Positions 9,715 to 18,800 of a stretch of DNA of 64,000 nt are shown piece by piece. The translations under genes were made by a program, and so were the position numbers. Location of the stretch: assembly GCA_902168105.1 (NCBI GenBank), contig CABHOY010000026.1, positions 124,001-188,000 of the forward strand, written 5' to 3'. This DNA comes from an uncultured Flavihumibacter sp. GTDB lineage: Bacteria > Bacteroidota > Bacteroidia > Chitinophagales > Chitinophagaceae. Positions within the stretch are counted from its first letter, which is position 1. Every line of letters begins with the position of its first letter. The notes beneath the pieces are model-generated. The model was not told the origin of the DNA. It did not search any database and saw nothing but the letters and a program-made list of their open reading frames with translations.

Positions 9715-12576
9715 CTAATTTTTTAATGAAATTTTCTTTTCTGAACCGTCATATTTTATCACTGTTGCATTCGTATTATCGAAATCCATGCTCACTGGTT
9801 TATCTTTTCCTGCTTTCACGACACGGAAGGTCCGCTGCTGTAACATGCCTGGGAAGTTTCCTTCCCGTTTGCCTATTGTCAGCGTTTTATTCACTTCGTC
9901 GTACGTCAGGTTGATGGTGCTGTATTGTCCTTTTTCGTAATTATAGTTGGCCCCTTCATCTTCATAAAGTGTAAACTTTCCGTTGGCGCCTGTATATACA
10001 TAGAGCGTGATCGTGTCTGCCGCGCGCTGTGATGTATACTGTAATGCCGGTCCGAATGGAACAATGCTGCCTGCTTTTACAAATAAGGGGATCCTGTCCA
10101 GCGGAGCGTCCGCGGTAATGTATTGTCCACCTTCAGTATAATTGCCATTGTAGATATTATACCAGCCGGTATTGGCCGGAAGATATAGTTTACGACTGCG
10201 TGCTTTATAAGTATATACAGGATTGACCAGTAAAGCGGGACCGAACATGAACTGATCGCCGATACTTCTTACAGCAGTATCTTTCTCGAAATCCATGATC
10301 AATCCGCGCATCATGGTATAACCATGATGATAGGTCTGTCCCGCAAGGGAGTAAATATAAGGCATCAACCGGTAACGCAGTTTGTCATAATAGACCATTG
10401 ACTTTAATTCGTCGCTGTTTTCCGGTGCGATGTTGAACGGTTCCCTGTAAGGGTACTGACCATGCGAACGGAACAGTGGACAGAATGAACCGTATTGGAA
10501 CCAACGGGTGTTTAACTCTCTCCATTCCTGGAGGTCTGCACCCTGCGGGTCTGGCTGGTCGTATTTATCTTCAACATAGAACCCGCCGATATCTGTGGTC
10601 CAGTAAGGCATGCCCGATAAACTGAAATTCAGTCCAGCCGGTATCTGCCTTGCCAGTTCATCAAAACGTGCGGCAATATCCCCGCTCCAGGTAGCCGCGC
10701 CATAACGCTGCATGCCGGCATATGCTGAACGGGTCAGGATGAATACGCGCTGGTCTGGTTTTTCTTTCCGCTGACCTTCATAGATACCTTTTGCATTCAT
10801 GAGTGCGTAGGTATTGAAGTATTGCGTAGAAGGCCCCAGTGCGGTAGGGTTCATCAGTTGTTTGCGGTAGTCGATAGTGGCATTGGACAGTACATCAGGC
10901 TCCGTAGCATCCAGCCACCAGGCGTCTACACCTTTGCTGAAGAGATGTTTACTAAGCAGCTGCCAGAATAACTGGCGGGCGCCGGGATTGAATGCATCAT
11001 AGAAAGTGGATACATACCCCTGGCCGATCCAGTCCCTGATGCCGTCATTGATGCTTTGTTTGTACAGCCAGCCTTTTTCGTCAAAGAGATTGTAATTGTG
11101 AATGTCCTTGTAGAACTTAGGCCAGGCAGATATCATGAAGTGTGTATGATAAATATTGTGCAATGAATCTATCATGCCTTTAGCGTCCGGGAAGCGTGCA
11201 GGATCAAATTCCTGGCTACCCCATGCGTCTTCTTTCCAGTAAGACCAGTCCATTACGATATTGTCCAGAGGAATTTGTCTTTTGCGGAATTCCTGAACAG
11301 TGCTGATCACGTCACGTTGTGTCTTATAGCGTTCGCGGCTCTGCCAGTAACCCAATGCCCATTTAGGAACAATGGTAGCTTTACCGGTGATAGTTCTGTA
11401 GCCGTTGATGACATCATCTGTTTGCTGACCATACACAAAGTAATAGTCGATCTTTTCACCGGCTTCAGAGGTCAGTGCGGCCTTATTCTGTAGTCTTGCA
11501 GGAGTAGGAGAGAGATGTTTAACGGAAACAAAAGCCTGATCTGATTCAGGGATCCACTCAAGCTTAAACTTGTATTTCTTTCCCTTTTCCAGCTGATGAC
11601 GGAAAACTGAAGGTCCGGGGTTCCAGCCTTCTCTCCATTTATCCAGTTTCAATTCCCCGTCTATCCACACCTTGATATATCCGGAAGCAGTTAAATAGAA
11701 TTTCTCCTGTCCACCGGTCTGAGATGCGATATCTCCTTCCCAGGATATCACTCCTTTACCCATCGGATAACCTGCCGGTATTTTCTTCAGATCGGGCAGG
11801 AAGGTAAAATCAATAACAGATTCCTGCTGTTGTAAGAAGATGCTGTCCGGTTTATAACGCATGGCGTAGGTGGCGGTCAGTCCACCAGTTTTGCCGTTTT
11901 TATCAGATAGTTGAAGACTGCCCAGTTCTTCATAAGGTCTGTCGTCTCCGAAACGGGTAATGGAGTAGTTGTCCCAGAGTATACCATAATGTTTGCTGGA
12001 TACAAGGAAAGGGATCGCCGCAATAGAGTTGTATTGGGTGAGGTCCACGTCCTGGTCTTTGTAGTTCATTAAGCCTGTCTGGTGTTGACCCAGTCCGTAG
12101 AAGGCTTCTTCTGCAGGAGATTCAAACACTTGCTGGAGCTTGTAGAGTGGTTTGCCATCTATCACGGCAGGGGTGAAGGTCTTACCGCCACCTTGTTTTT
12201 CCTGGAGGATCACATTGCCTTTAAGATCTCTGAACACTACTTCTCCGGTTGTCAGATCAATACTGGCGGTTAAGATGCTGGTCTTCAGCATAACCTGGTT
12301 GTTTTTCTCCTCACTGGTCCATTTTACCTCCCGGGTACCGGTTACCACAGCCATCAGGCTGGGGGTAGATGAAATGGAATCCGCCGGACTGGCAGTTACC
12401 CTGATAATGTTGTCGGTAATTACCTGCAGCTTGACTTGTTTAACTCCACCGGCAGTCGTTTTTTCTAACCGTACGAGTAAGCCATCCTTAAATCTTTCAA
12501 TTTTTCCAGCATAGCAGAAGTGCATGCAGAAAGTAAGTGCCAGGACCGGTAAAAGTCTCTTTTTCTTCATATCCAT
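9715..12576 (-). CDS. Glycoside hydrolase family 31 with PA14-like insert, probable alpha-xylosidase
   Basis: 953 residues. A signal peptide covers about 1-23 (cleavage near CYAG). An N-terminal beta-sandwich domain is interrupted by a PA14-like module (about 265-365, with KFYLTASGYIKVWIDGE). The (beta/alpha)8 GH31 barrel carries the catalytic nucleophile Asp556 in WWLDATEPD and the acid/base Asp633 in TWSGDI. The PA14 insert and the DATEP form are typical of Bacteroidota and Cellvibrio alpha-xylosidases that remove xylose from the non-reducing end of xyloglucan oligosaccharides; alpha-glucosidase activity cannot be excluded. It opens the operon leading into SusC, SusD and the binding lipoprotein. 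The start at 12576 (MDMKKK) could also be the ATG at 12570. A promoter with direct repeats lies about 70 bases upstream. Confidence 0.9.
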   Translation of the reverse strand: MDMKKKRLLPVLALTFCMHFCYAGKIERFKDGLLVRLEKTTAGGVKQVKLQVITDNIIRVTASPADSISSTPSLMAVVTGTREVKWTSEEKNNQVMLKTSILTASIDLTTGEVVFRDLKGNVILQEKQGGGKTFTPAVIDGKPLYKLQQVFESPAEEAFYGLGQHQTGLMNYKDQDVDLTQYNSIAAIPFLVSSKHYGILWDNYSITRFGDDRPYEELGSLQLSDKNGKTGGLTATYAMRYKPDSIFLQQQESVIDFTFLPDLKKIPAGYPMGKGVISWEGDIASQTGGQEKFYLTASGYIKVWIDGELKLDKWREGWNPGPSVFRHQLEKGKKYKFKLEWIPESDQAFVSVKHLSPTPARLQNKAALTSEAGEKIDYYFVYGQQTDDVINGYRTITGKATIVPKWALGYWQSRERYKTQRDVISTVQEFRKRQIPLDNIVMDWSYWKEDAWGSQEFDPARFPDAKGMIDSLHNIYHTHFMISAWPKFYKDIHNYNLFDEKGWLYKQSINDGIRDWIGQGYVSTFYDAFNPGARQLFWQLLSKHLFSKGVDAWWLDATEPDVLSNATIDYRKQLMNPTALGPSTQYFNTYALMNAKGIYEGQRKEKPDQRVFILTRSAYAGMQRYGAATWSGDIAARFDELARQIPAGLNFSLSGMPYWTTDIGGFYVEDKYDQPDPQGADLQEWRELNTRWFQYGSFCPLFRSHGQYPYREPFNIAPENSDELKSMVYYDKLRYRLMPYIYSLAGQTYHHGYTMMRGLIMDFEKDTAVRSIGDQFMFGPALLVNPVYTYKARSRKLYLPANTGWYNIYNGNYTEGGQYITADAPLDRIPLFVKAGSIVPFGPALQYTSQRAADTITLYVYTGANGKFTLYEDEGANYNYEKGQYSTINLTYDEVNKTLTIGKREGNFPGMLQQRTFRVVKAGKDKPVSMDFDNTNATVIKYDGSEKKISLKN

Positions 12577-12640
12577 GGAATTGATCTGATTGTTATTGTT
12601 GGCGGCGTATAGGATATATTATCAATAGTTCCTATGACTA

Positions 12641-12679
12641 ACGTGTTGAGACAAATTTAACAGTACGTAATTAGACAAA
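12641..12679 (-). promoter_or_regulatory. Putative promoter and direct-repeat operator of the GH31-SusC-SusD operon
   Basis: On the minus strand a perfect TAnnTTTG -7 element occupies 12659-12652, with TTG at 12678-12676, 16 bases upstream of it. That spacing is a little short for the phylum. The same stretch holds a direct repeat of the form ACGT-N4-AGACAAA at 12641-12655 and 12665-12679 (12 of 15 bases identical, 24-bp period), as expected for a dimeric activator such as an HTCS. The leader to GH31 would be about 70 bases. Confidence 0.45.
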
Positions 12680-12879
12680 GGGGACGGTATTGTTTTTGAT
12701 TAGGGGCTCAAATGTTAACTACGGAGAGGGTAAGAGGATGGTTTTGATAACGGCAAGGGTATAATTTGTTAAACCTGATGGTCAAAATGAGCTGCCAGAA
12801 CTAGTTGATATTGTCATATTTCTTTTTTAACGCTCCGTTAACTCCCTGGTGCGTATAGCATTGTATATTATGTTGAAGC

Positions 12880-12987
12880 ATGACAAAGCATTATGACAAT
12901 TTTTTTGATCTTGATGATACACTGATCCCAGGAATGAAACGTTTTCCAACTGAACCGCAACGATTCTGGGATAAGTTAAATATGTAG
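12880..12987 (+). other. Small ORF, possibly the stump of a HAD-type gene
   Basis: A 35-codon frame from ATG 12880 to TAG 12985-12987. The peptide contains FFDLDDTLIPG, which matches motif I (DxDxTL) found near the N-terminus of HAD-superfamily phosphatases, but stops far short of the other HAD motifs. The frame ends just before the truncated GNAT-like gene and in a different phase. It may be a deletion scar joining the first codons of one gene to the 3' half of another, or simply a chance ORF. Confidence 0.3.
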
Positions 12988-12989
12988 AA

Positions 12990-13259
12990 ATGCATCTATT
13001 AGAAAGTGCACCACATAATTGGGGACAGGGTAAACAGCATGTAGGAGTTGCTGGCAATCTGGTTGCTTTTGCCTGTAAGAATAGTTTTGACTTAGGGTTT
13101 GATGGGCATATTGCATTTACAGCAAAAACACGGCTTATAAAGCATTATATAGATACGCTGGATGCCGAAATCATTTACGGAAGAAGACTAGGGATATTTA
13201 CTCCCGCAGCAAAAAAATTAGTAAATTCGTACTTCAAAAACTATTTCAATGGCAAGTAA
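12990..13259 (+). pseudogene. 5'-truncated GNAT-like gene
   Basis: 89 residues from ATG 12990. The centre, KQHVGVAGNLVAFACK, resembles acetyl-CoA-binding motif A of GNAT acetyltransferases, and LIKHYIDTL with the following strand fits the C-terminal half of that fold. The N-terminal half of a GNAT domain is missing. In the same phase the reading continues upstream of the ATG as VKYVE, which looks like part of the same strand, until TAA at 12972-12974. This points to a gene that has lost its 5' half rather than one that truly starts here. Its last 11 bases overlap the next small gene. Whether the remnant is still translated cannot be told. Confidence 0.5.
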
Positions 13260-13416
13260 TAAAGGTTATTATAAGCTTGATGAAATTGGCTTTATTGGTG
13301 TACAGGAAGAAAAATCTCCAGCCAGTAAAAAATATCATGACAATAGAACTGCCCGGATCTTCAAAGCAGCTAAATCCACCAAACCTTCTGCAAAAAAGAT
13401 CTTGAAAAAGGTATAA
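13249..13416 (+). CDS. Small basic hypothetical protein overlapping the GNAT remnant
   Basis: 55 residues from ATG 13249, which overlaps the preceding frame by 11 bases. The protein has an aromatic and acidic N-terminal part (KGYYKLDEIGFIGVQEE) and a strongly basic tail (AKSTKPSAKKILKKV), as in small nucleic-acid-binding or antitoxin-like proteins. No family is recognised. The overlap suggests translational coupling to the gene before it. A bidirectional terminator follows 24 bases after the stop, which supports it as the true end of this transcript. Confidence 0.55.
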   Translation: MASNKGYYKLDEIGFIGVQEEKSPASKKYHDNRTARIFKAAKSTKPSAKKILKKV

Positions 13417-13440
13417 GTTTATATTCAAATTTATTAAAAA

Positions 13441-13468
13441 AGCCTGCCGTATACCCGGCAGGCTTTTT
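13441..13468. terminator. Bidirectional terminator
   Basis: A perfect 9-bp stem (13441-13449 with 13456-13464) and a 6-base loop are flanked by six A on the left and five T on the right. It sits between the small plus-strand gene and the convergent VOC gene. Confidence 0.85.
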
Positions 13469-13487
13469 CTATATAAAATGATCCCAA

Positions 13488-13958
13488 TCATCCTGCCGCG
13501 GCTTCTTCCAATGCCGCAATATCGAGTTTCTTCATCTGCATCATAGCAGTCACTGCCCGTTGTGCCCTGCCCGGATCTTTATCCTGCAACAACTCTTGCA
13601 AGCCATTTGGCACTACCTGCCAGGACAAGCCAAACTTATCCTTCAGCCATCCACATTGATCAATTTTACCGTCTTCTGAAAGGGCATCCCACAGCTTATC
13701 TACTTCCTCCTGTGTTTCACATTTGATGAACATGGATACTGCAGGCGTAAAAGAATAATGAGGTCCGCCGTTCAGCGCAATAAAATCCTGGCCGTCCAGT
13801 TTGAACTCTACTGTCATTACCTTTCCTTCCTGTCCAGGAACGCCTGGTGGATAACGGCTGATCTTTCCGATCGATGAATTTTTAAATAAGGAAGTATAAA
13901 GCTTTGCAGCCTCTTCCGCTTGGGTATCGAACCATAAGAAAGGAGTGATCTTTTGCAT
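13488..13958 (-). CDS. VOC superfamily protein, PhnB-like
   Basis: 156 residues, cytoplasmic. It opens with ITPFLWFDTQAEEAAKLYTSLF and has the internal FIALNGGPHYSF segment and the CGWLKDKFGLSWQVVP motif of the PhnB/YdcG-like branch of the vicinal-oxygen-chelate fold (often labelled 3-demethylubiquinone methyltransferase-like). The length matches single-domain members. The reaction catalysed by this branch is not established. It forms its own transcription unit: a -7 element lies about 25 bases upstream of ATG 13958 and the bidirectional terminator follows the stop. Confidence 0.85.
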   Translation of the reverse strand: MQKITPFLWFDTQAEEAAKLYTSLFKNSSIGKISRYPPGVPGQEGKVMTVEFKLDGQDFIALNGGPHYSFTPAVSMFIKCETQEEVDKLWDALSEDGKIDQCGWLKDKFGLSWQVVPNGLQELLQDKDPGRAQRAVTAMMQMKKLDIAALEEAAAG

Positions 13959-13978
13959 AACAGCTATTTTTGTTAAAG

Positions 13979-14005
13979 CAAACTTACTCTTAGAAATCCG
14001 TACAA
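13979..14005 (-). promoter_or_regulatory. Putative promoter of the VOC gene
   Basis: On the minus strand TAAGTTTG (13986-13979) matches the -7 consensus TAnnTTTG. TTG lies 16 bases upstream at 14005-14003, the same spacing as in the GH31 promoter. Confidence 0.45.
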
Positions 14006-14172
14006 AAGCGGTGCGAAGAAGACATCCTAAAGGGGAGGATCAGACAGTAAAGGAAGTAATGATGTAAATAACCTCTTTTATGTTGTAAAATTCGTGGGGA
14101 TATACCATGTAGTAATCAGGAATTTCAACTAAAATATAGAATATTACAAGTAATTTGCATTACCTGCCGTAT

Positions 14173-15249
14173 ATGGGAAAATCATTTACACAAATACCAC
14201 TCAATATCCATCAGAAGTTAGCTTTAGAAGCCAATCCGATCTGTATCACAGAACTGGCTGATGGAGGTTACCTGCTCAATTTTAATAAAGACCCGCACGT
14301 CATCAGACTTGACCAATCGTTCAATCAGGTATGGAAGAAAGAGCTGCAGGCGCAGACGATCAACTATGTTAACTGTTTGATCACTGCCAGCCCTGATGGA
14401 AAGATGATGGCGCTTTCAGGTAATGAGATGATACGCATACTTGATCTCGACGCTAATTTATTGTGGGCTTTTGAACATGAGCCCTGGGGGAAATTCCTCG
14501 GATCTCCCTGTGCTTTTTCAGCCGACGGACAGATGATCTGGTTTATTATACCTGGTAGTTCTGCACTCGAGAATGATATACTTTATTCAGTAAGAGCTTG
14601 CGACTATAAGGTCATAGATACCTGGATGATGGACGGTAACCAGGACTACAACTATATGTTCTATCCCACGCCCGATAATATGGCGATGATCGTAGAGGCT
14701 GCTGCGGGGCAGGATGCCAGTTTGTTATACCGTATGACATTACGTGACGGGAAAATTAAATGTGAAGAATTATCACAATGTCATGACCGGATTATGGGTA
14801 CGTTCTCTCCCGATGGCAGAGAATTCGTAACAGCGCCGCATCATGAAGATGGCATAGAGTTATTTTCCTTCCCGGATATAAAAAAGACTGCTGTATTGAA
14901 GGAGAAGGAACTTTTCGCAGATAGAAATGAATATCCTACTACAGAAGACAACGATAGCGTTGAGTATGTAGTGCTCTATGTAAACAATAAAACGCTGCTG
15001 GCATTTACACGCTTTGGCAGGTTATTGTTAATAGACAGGGAAAGTATGAGCTGTACGGGCGAACTCGTTCCCGAAGGCTGTGAGATCAGGGCATATGATA
15101 TGGCAGGTCGTCCCACCACTGACCCACGCGAGATCATTGACTATGCTGGAGAAATTGTTACCGTGTCATTAACAACGAAACATCAGTTATTATTAACCCA
15201 TAACTCGGGAGAAGTAAGATTATACAATTTGCCCGAAACGCTTTTCTGA
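14173..15249 (+). CDS. Cytoplasmic beta-propeller protein of unknown function
   Basis: 358 residues. The open frame extends to TTG 14155, but that codon lies in a TAATTTG promoter-like motif, so ATG 14173 (MGKSFTQ) is chosen. There is no signal peptide. Repeated blade-like units are visible: IRILDLDANLLW, a SADGQMIWF unit, a SPDGREFVT unit, and a final EVRLYNLPE. They suggest a WD40/YVTN-type propeller of about six or seven blades. No catalytic residues are recognised, so a scaffold or sensing role is likely but unproven. Its stop codon abuts the stop of the convergent SUKH gene with no intervening base. Confidence 0.7.
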   Translation: MGKSFTQIPLNIHQKLALEANPICITELADGGYLLNFNKDPHVIRLDQSFNQVWKKELQAQTINYVNCLITASPDGKMMALSGNEMIRILDLDANLLWAFEHEPWGKFLGSPCAFSADGQMIWFIIPGSSALENDILYSVRACDYKVIDTWMMDGNQDYNYMFYPTPDNMAMIVEAAAGQDASLLYRMTLRDGKIKCEELSQCHDRIMGTFSPDGREFVTAPHHEDGIELFSFPDIKKTAVLKEKELFADRNEYPTTEDNDSVEYVVLYVNNKTLLAFTRFGRLLLIDRESMSCTGELVPEGCEIRAYDMAGRPTTDPREIIDYAGEIVTVSLTTKHQLLLTHNSGEVRLYNLPETLF

Positions 15250-15813
15250 TTACTCAGCCTCTCCGGCATAATTACCTTTCGGATAACCATCCGGTGTTTT
15301 TACTTCAAAGTATTCATCCAGATCCTCTGCAGGAGTTGTGCTATAAAGATGATTGATGGAAGTGATAAATGTAGTAAGGTCGGGAGCGATAGTGTTCCGG
15401 TCATTATCAGCATGCCAGAATTCAATGATCTGTCCTTTGATACCGGTGAATACGCCAAAAGTATCATAACAGATGTAATCGCCGCCCCCATTGTCAAAGA
15501 CCGGGATCCAGGCTGCGTGCCAGAAGTTTTCTAACTCAAAGTCCGAACCGATCATAGAGGTATATTCCCTCGCAGTCTCTAAAGCGCTCCTCAACGGGAG
15601 GAACATGGAGTTATTGACAAACGCCTCATGAGAATTGCTCTGCTGCCCGTTCTTCCACTGATATAGCGCACGAAGATCGGCAGGAATAGTGATATTAAAC
15701 TCCTTTTCAAGTGCTGTTATTTCTTCCGTTGATAGCCCTGGTTGCAAAGTAGCGTAATAAGCGGCTCTTTTACCTGTCAGGTGACTGTCCAGTTTGTTGA
15801 GAAATGCTTGCAT
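15250..15813 (-). CDS. SMI1/KNR4 (SUKH) family protein
   Basis: 187 residues. The frame runs back to a TTG at 15882, but the ATG at 15813 (MQAFLNKLDSHL) is 10 bases after the HTCS stop and fits better. The SUKH fold is suggested by GLSTEEITALEKEFNITIPADLRALYQWKNG, the LPL segment, WIPVFDNGGGDYICYD, and the GQIIEFWHAD strand. SUKH proteins are often immunity proteins against contact-dependent toxins or general binding modules. No toxin gene is next to it. It appears to be transcribed behind the HTCS, an unusual partner. Confidence 0.8.
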   Translation of the reverse strand: MQAFLNKLDSHLTGKRAAYYATLQPGLSTEEITALEKEFNITIPADLRALYQWKNGQQSNSHEAFVNNSMFLPLRSALETAREYTSMIGSDFELENFWHAAWIPVFDNGGGDYICYDTFGVFTGIKGQIIEFWHADNDRNTIAPDLTTFITSINHLYSTTPAEDLDEYFEVKTPDGYPKGNYAGEAE

Positions 15814-15823
15814 AAGGTCCGTT

Positions 15824-18800
15824 TTAAGTGTTTTTATAGGCTGATGGCAATACGCCGTATTCCAGCTTAAAATACTTTGCAAAATACTTAGGATTATTGA
15901 ATCCTACTTCATATGCTACTTCTGCTACTGTCAGCTGACTTTTGCCAAGCAGTTGCGCAGCCCTTTTCAGGCGGATGGAACGTATGAATTCGAGTGGCGT
16001 TTTTCCTGTAAGCGACAATAATTTCTTATATGCAGATACGCGGCTCATATGGAGTTCCCGGCTTAACTCTTCTACCGAAAAGTCAGGATTGGAGATGTTC
16101 TTCTCCACGATCTGCAAGGCCTGCTGAATGAAGTGTTCATCCTGTGAGGAAATAGCTATCTCCTCCGGATGCGCTTCAATATGCTGCTGGAAACTCTTCT
16201 TCAGCGATACCTGCTGGGTGATGATATTCCGGATGCGAGACAACAGTACCTCATAGTTGAATGGCTTGGTAATATAGTCGGTGGCGCCGTTGTCCAGTGC
16301 TTCCAGCTGATCTTCTTCGGAAGCCCGCGCAGTGAGCAGAATGACCGGCAAATGAGCCAGCTTTTGCTGCTGCCGGATACGGCGACACAGCTCCAGTCCA
16401 TCCATCTCGGGCATATTCACGTCGCTCACAACCATGTTCGGAATGGTATGCTGCAGGATATTCCACCCTGCCTGCCCATTGGGTGCATCGATGATATGAA
16501 AATGAGCGCTCAGGTTATCTTTGAGATAGAACCTGAAATCTTCACTATCTTCTATCAGCAATAAAACTGGTTTCTTGCCTGTATAAACAAGTGTGGTAGT
16601 TTCTCTAACGGGGGCGGCAGACATGATCGCCGTTGTTTCCGGTTGAGTAGTGACCGGTTTGCCTGATATGCCCTGTACTGGTATCAGTATACTGAAACAG
16701 CTGCCCATACCGGGAGCACTATCAACAGTAATAGTTCCACCATGCAATTTTACAAATTCACGTGTGATGCTGAGACCAATACCACTGCCCTGATTCACCA
16801 TAGAACCCGGTATGTCATGCTGGAAGAACCTTTCAAAGATCCGATCCTGTTGTTCCAGGGGAATGCCGATACCTGTATCCTTTACCATAATGGCCAATAC
16901 CGACCCTTGCTGCAGTTGAACATCCACCGAAATATTTCCCTGTTCCGGCGTGAATTTGAAAGCGTTGCTTAACAGGTTAAAGATGATCTTCTCTATTTTA
17001 TCAGGATCATATAACATGTTAAGCTCTTTGATACTGCTGTGAAAGTCCAGGTGGATCTGTTTCTTCTCTGACAGATCGGAGAATGAGGTGGTCAGCTCTT
17101 TTATAAAAGCAACAATATCCCCTTCAGTAGTATAGAGCTTGATCTCCTGCACTTCCATTTTACGGAAGTCGAGCAACTGATTAACAAGATTGAGCAGGCG
17201 GCGTGCATTTCGTTGTACAAGCACCAGCTGTTGCTGGATATTATTCTCCAGTCCTTTGCTTAACATCTTTTCCAGCGGGGTGATGATAAGGCTGAGCGGC
17301 GTCCGGAATTCATGACTGACATTCGTAAAGAAACGGATCTTTAATGCGTCCAGTTCATGTATACGTTGCGCCTCCTGTTTTTCCTGTTCAATGCGTGACC
17401 GCAATCGCTCTCTTTCCAGCACTACTCTTCTCGCCAGAATAAGTGCGCCAATGATCAGCAATGCATATAAAACAAAAGCCAGCGGCGTTCTCCAGAAAGG
17501 AGGGAGGACGGTGATATGTAATTCCAGTGGGGTAGGCGTCCATACACCATCATTGTTAGACGCTTTTACGCGGAAGGTATATTCCCCCGGATCGAGATTT
17601 GTATATGTAGCCTTACGCAGGTTTCCATCGGTAGTGAGCCACTCATTATTGAACCCTTCCAGCATGTAGGCATACTGGTTCTTCTCGGGATGGAAATAGT
17701 TCAATGCTGCGAAGGAAATAGAGAATACATTCTCCCGGTATTTCAGTGTGATCTGCTGTGTTTGTGTAATAGACTGTTGCAACAAAGTATGACCATTGAT
17801 CTGTTCTCCCGGTTCCATACTTTTATTGAAGATCTGGAAGTCCGTTAGCACAATAGGAGGCACTGTTCTGTTGATAGCAATAGAGTGCGGATAAAAGAGA
17901 TTAAAACCATTACCTCCGCCAAATATGAGTTCACCTTTGCGGGTCTTTAAAGCTGCATTTTCGTTAAATTCCCTTCCCTGCAAACCGTCCGATTCATCAT
18001 AATTCTTAAAGTGAAAGGCATACCTGCCTGACTGCTGCCGGATACTTAGATTGGACACGCCATTGGCAGTACTCATCCACAGGGTGCTGTCTTTATCTTC
18101 CAGGATGTTCAATACGGTATTGTCGGGTAATCCGGCTTCTCTTCGCAGGATGCTTATTTTTTTAGTAGCAGGATCATAGAGGTTTAATCCTTCACGAGTA
18201 CCTATCCATATCAGGCCACGGCTGTCTTCAAACAAACAGATCACATTTTTGTTGCTTAAGCCATCCGGTTGTTTGTCAACCGTGCCATAATGTGTGAATG
18301 TACCAGCCTTGTTCATAACATCTATACCATCGGCAGTACCTATCCAGATATTACCCGCTCTATCTTCCAGTATGGCCGATACATAAGGCGATCTTATTGA
18401 ATTGGGAGCACCGTTTGCAAAACGGCGGAAGCTACCGGTGGCCCTGTCAAGGATGTTTAATCCGCCTCCCAATGTGCCGACCCAGAGGCGCTGCTGACTA
18501 TCCTCAAATATTTCCCAGACGCTATTGTCACTAAGACTGTTTGGGTTAGCAGGATCATTCTTATAATGGATAAAACGGCTGCCGTCAAAACAATCCAGTC
18601 CGCCGAAATAAGAACCGATCCATAGTTTCCCGGCATGATCTATCCAGAGACTGACGATCACATTGCCACTGGGCGTATTGGTATTACCTGCATCATGCAG
18701 GTATTGTCTGAACGTATTGCGTGTACGGTCGAAGTAGATCAATCCACCGCCATTGGTGCCTATCCACAGATTGCCGTTCGCGTCTTCCGCAAAGCGGTTA

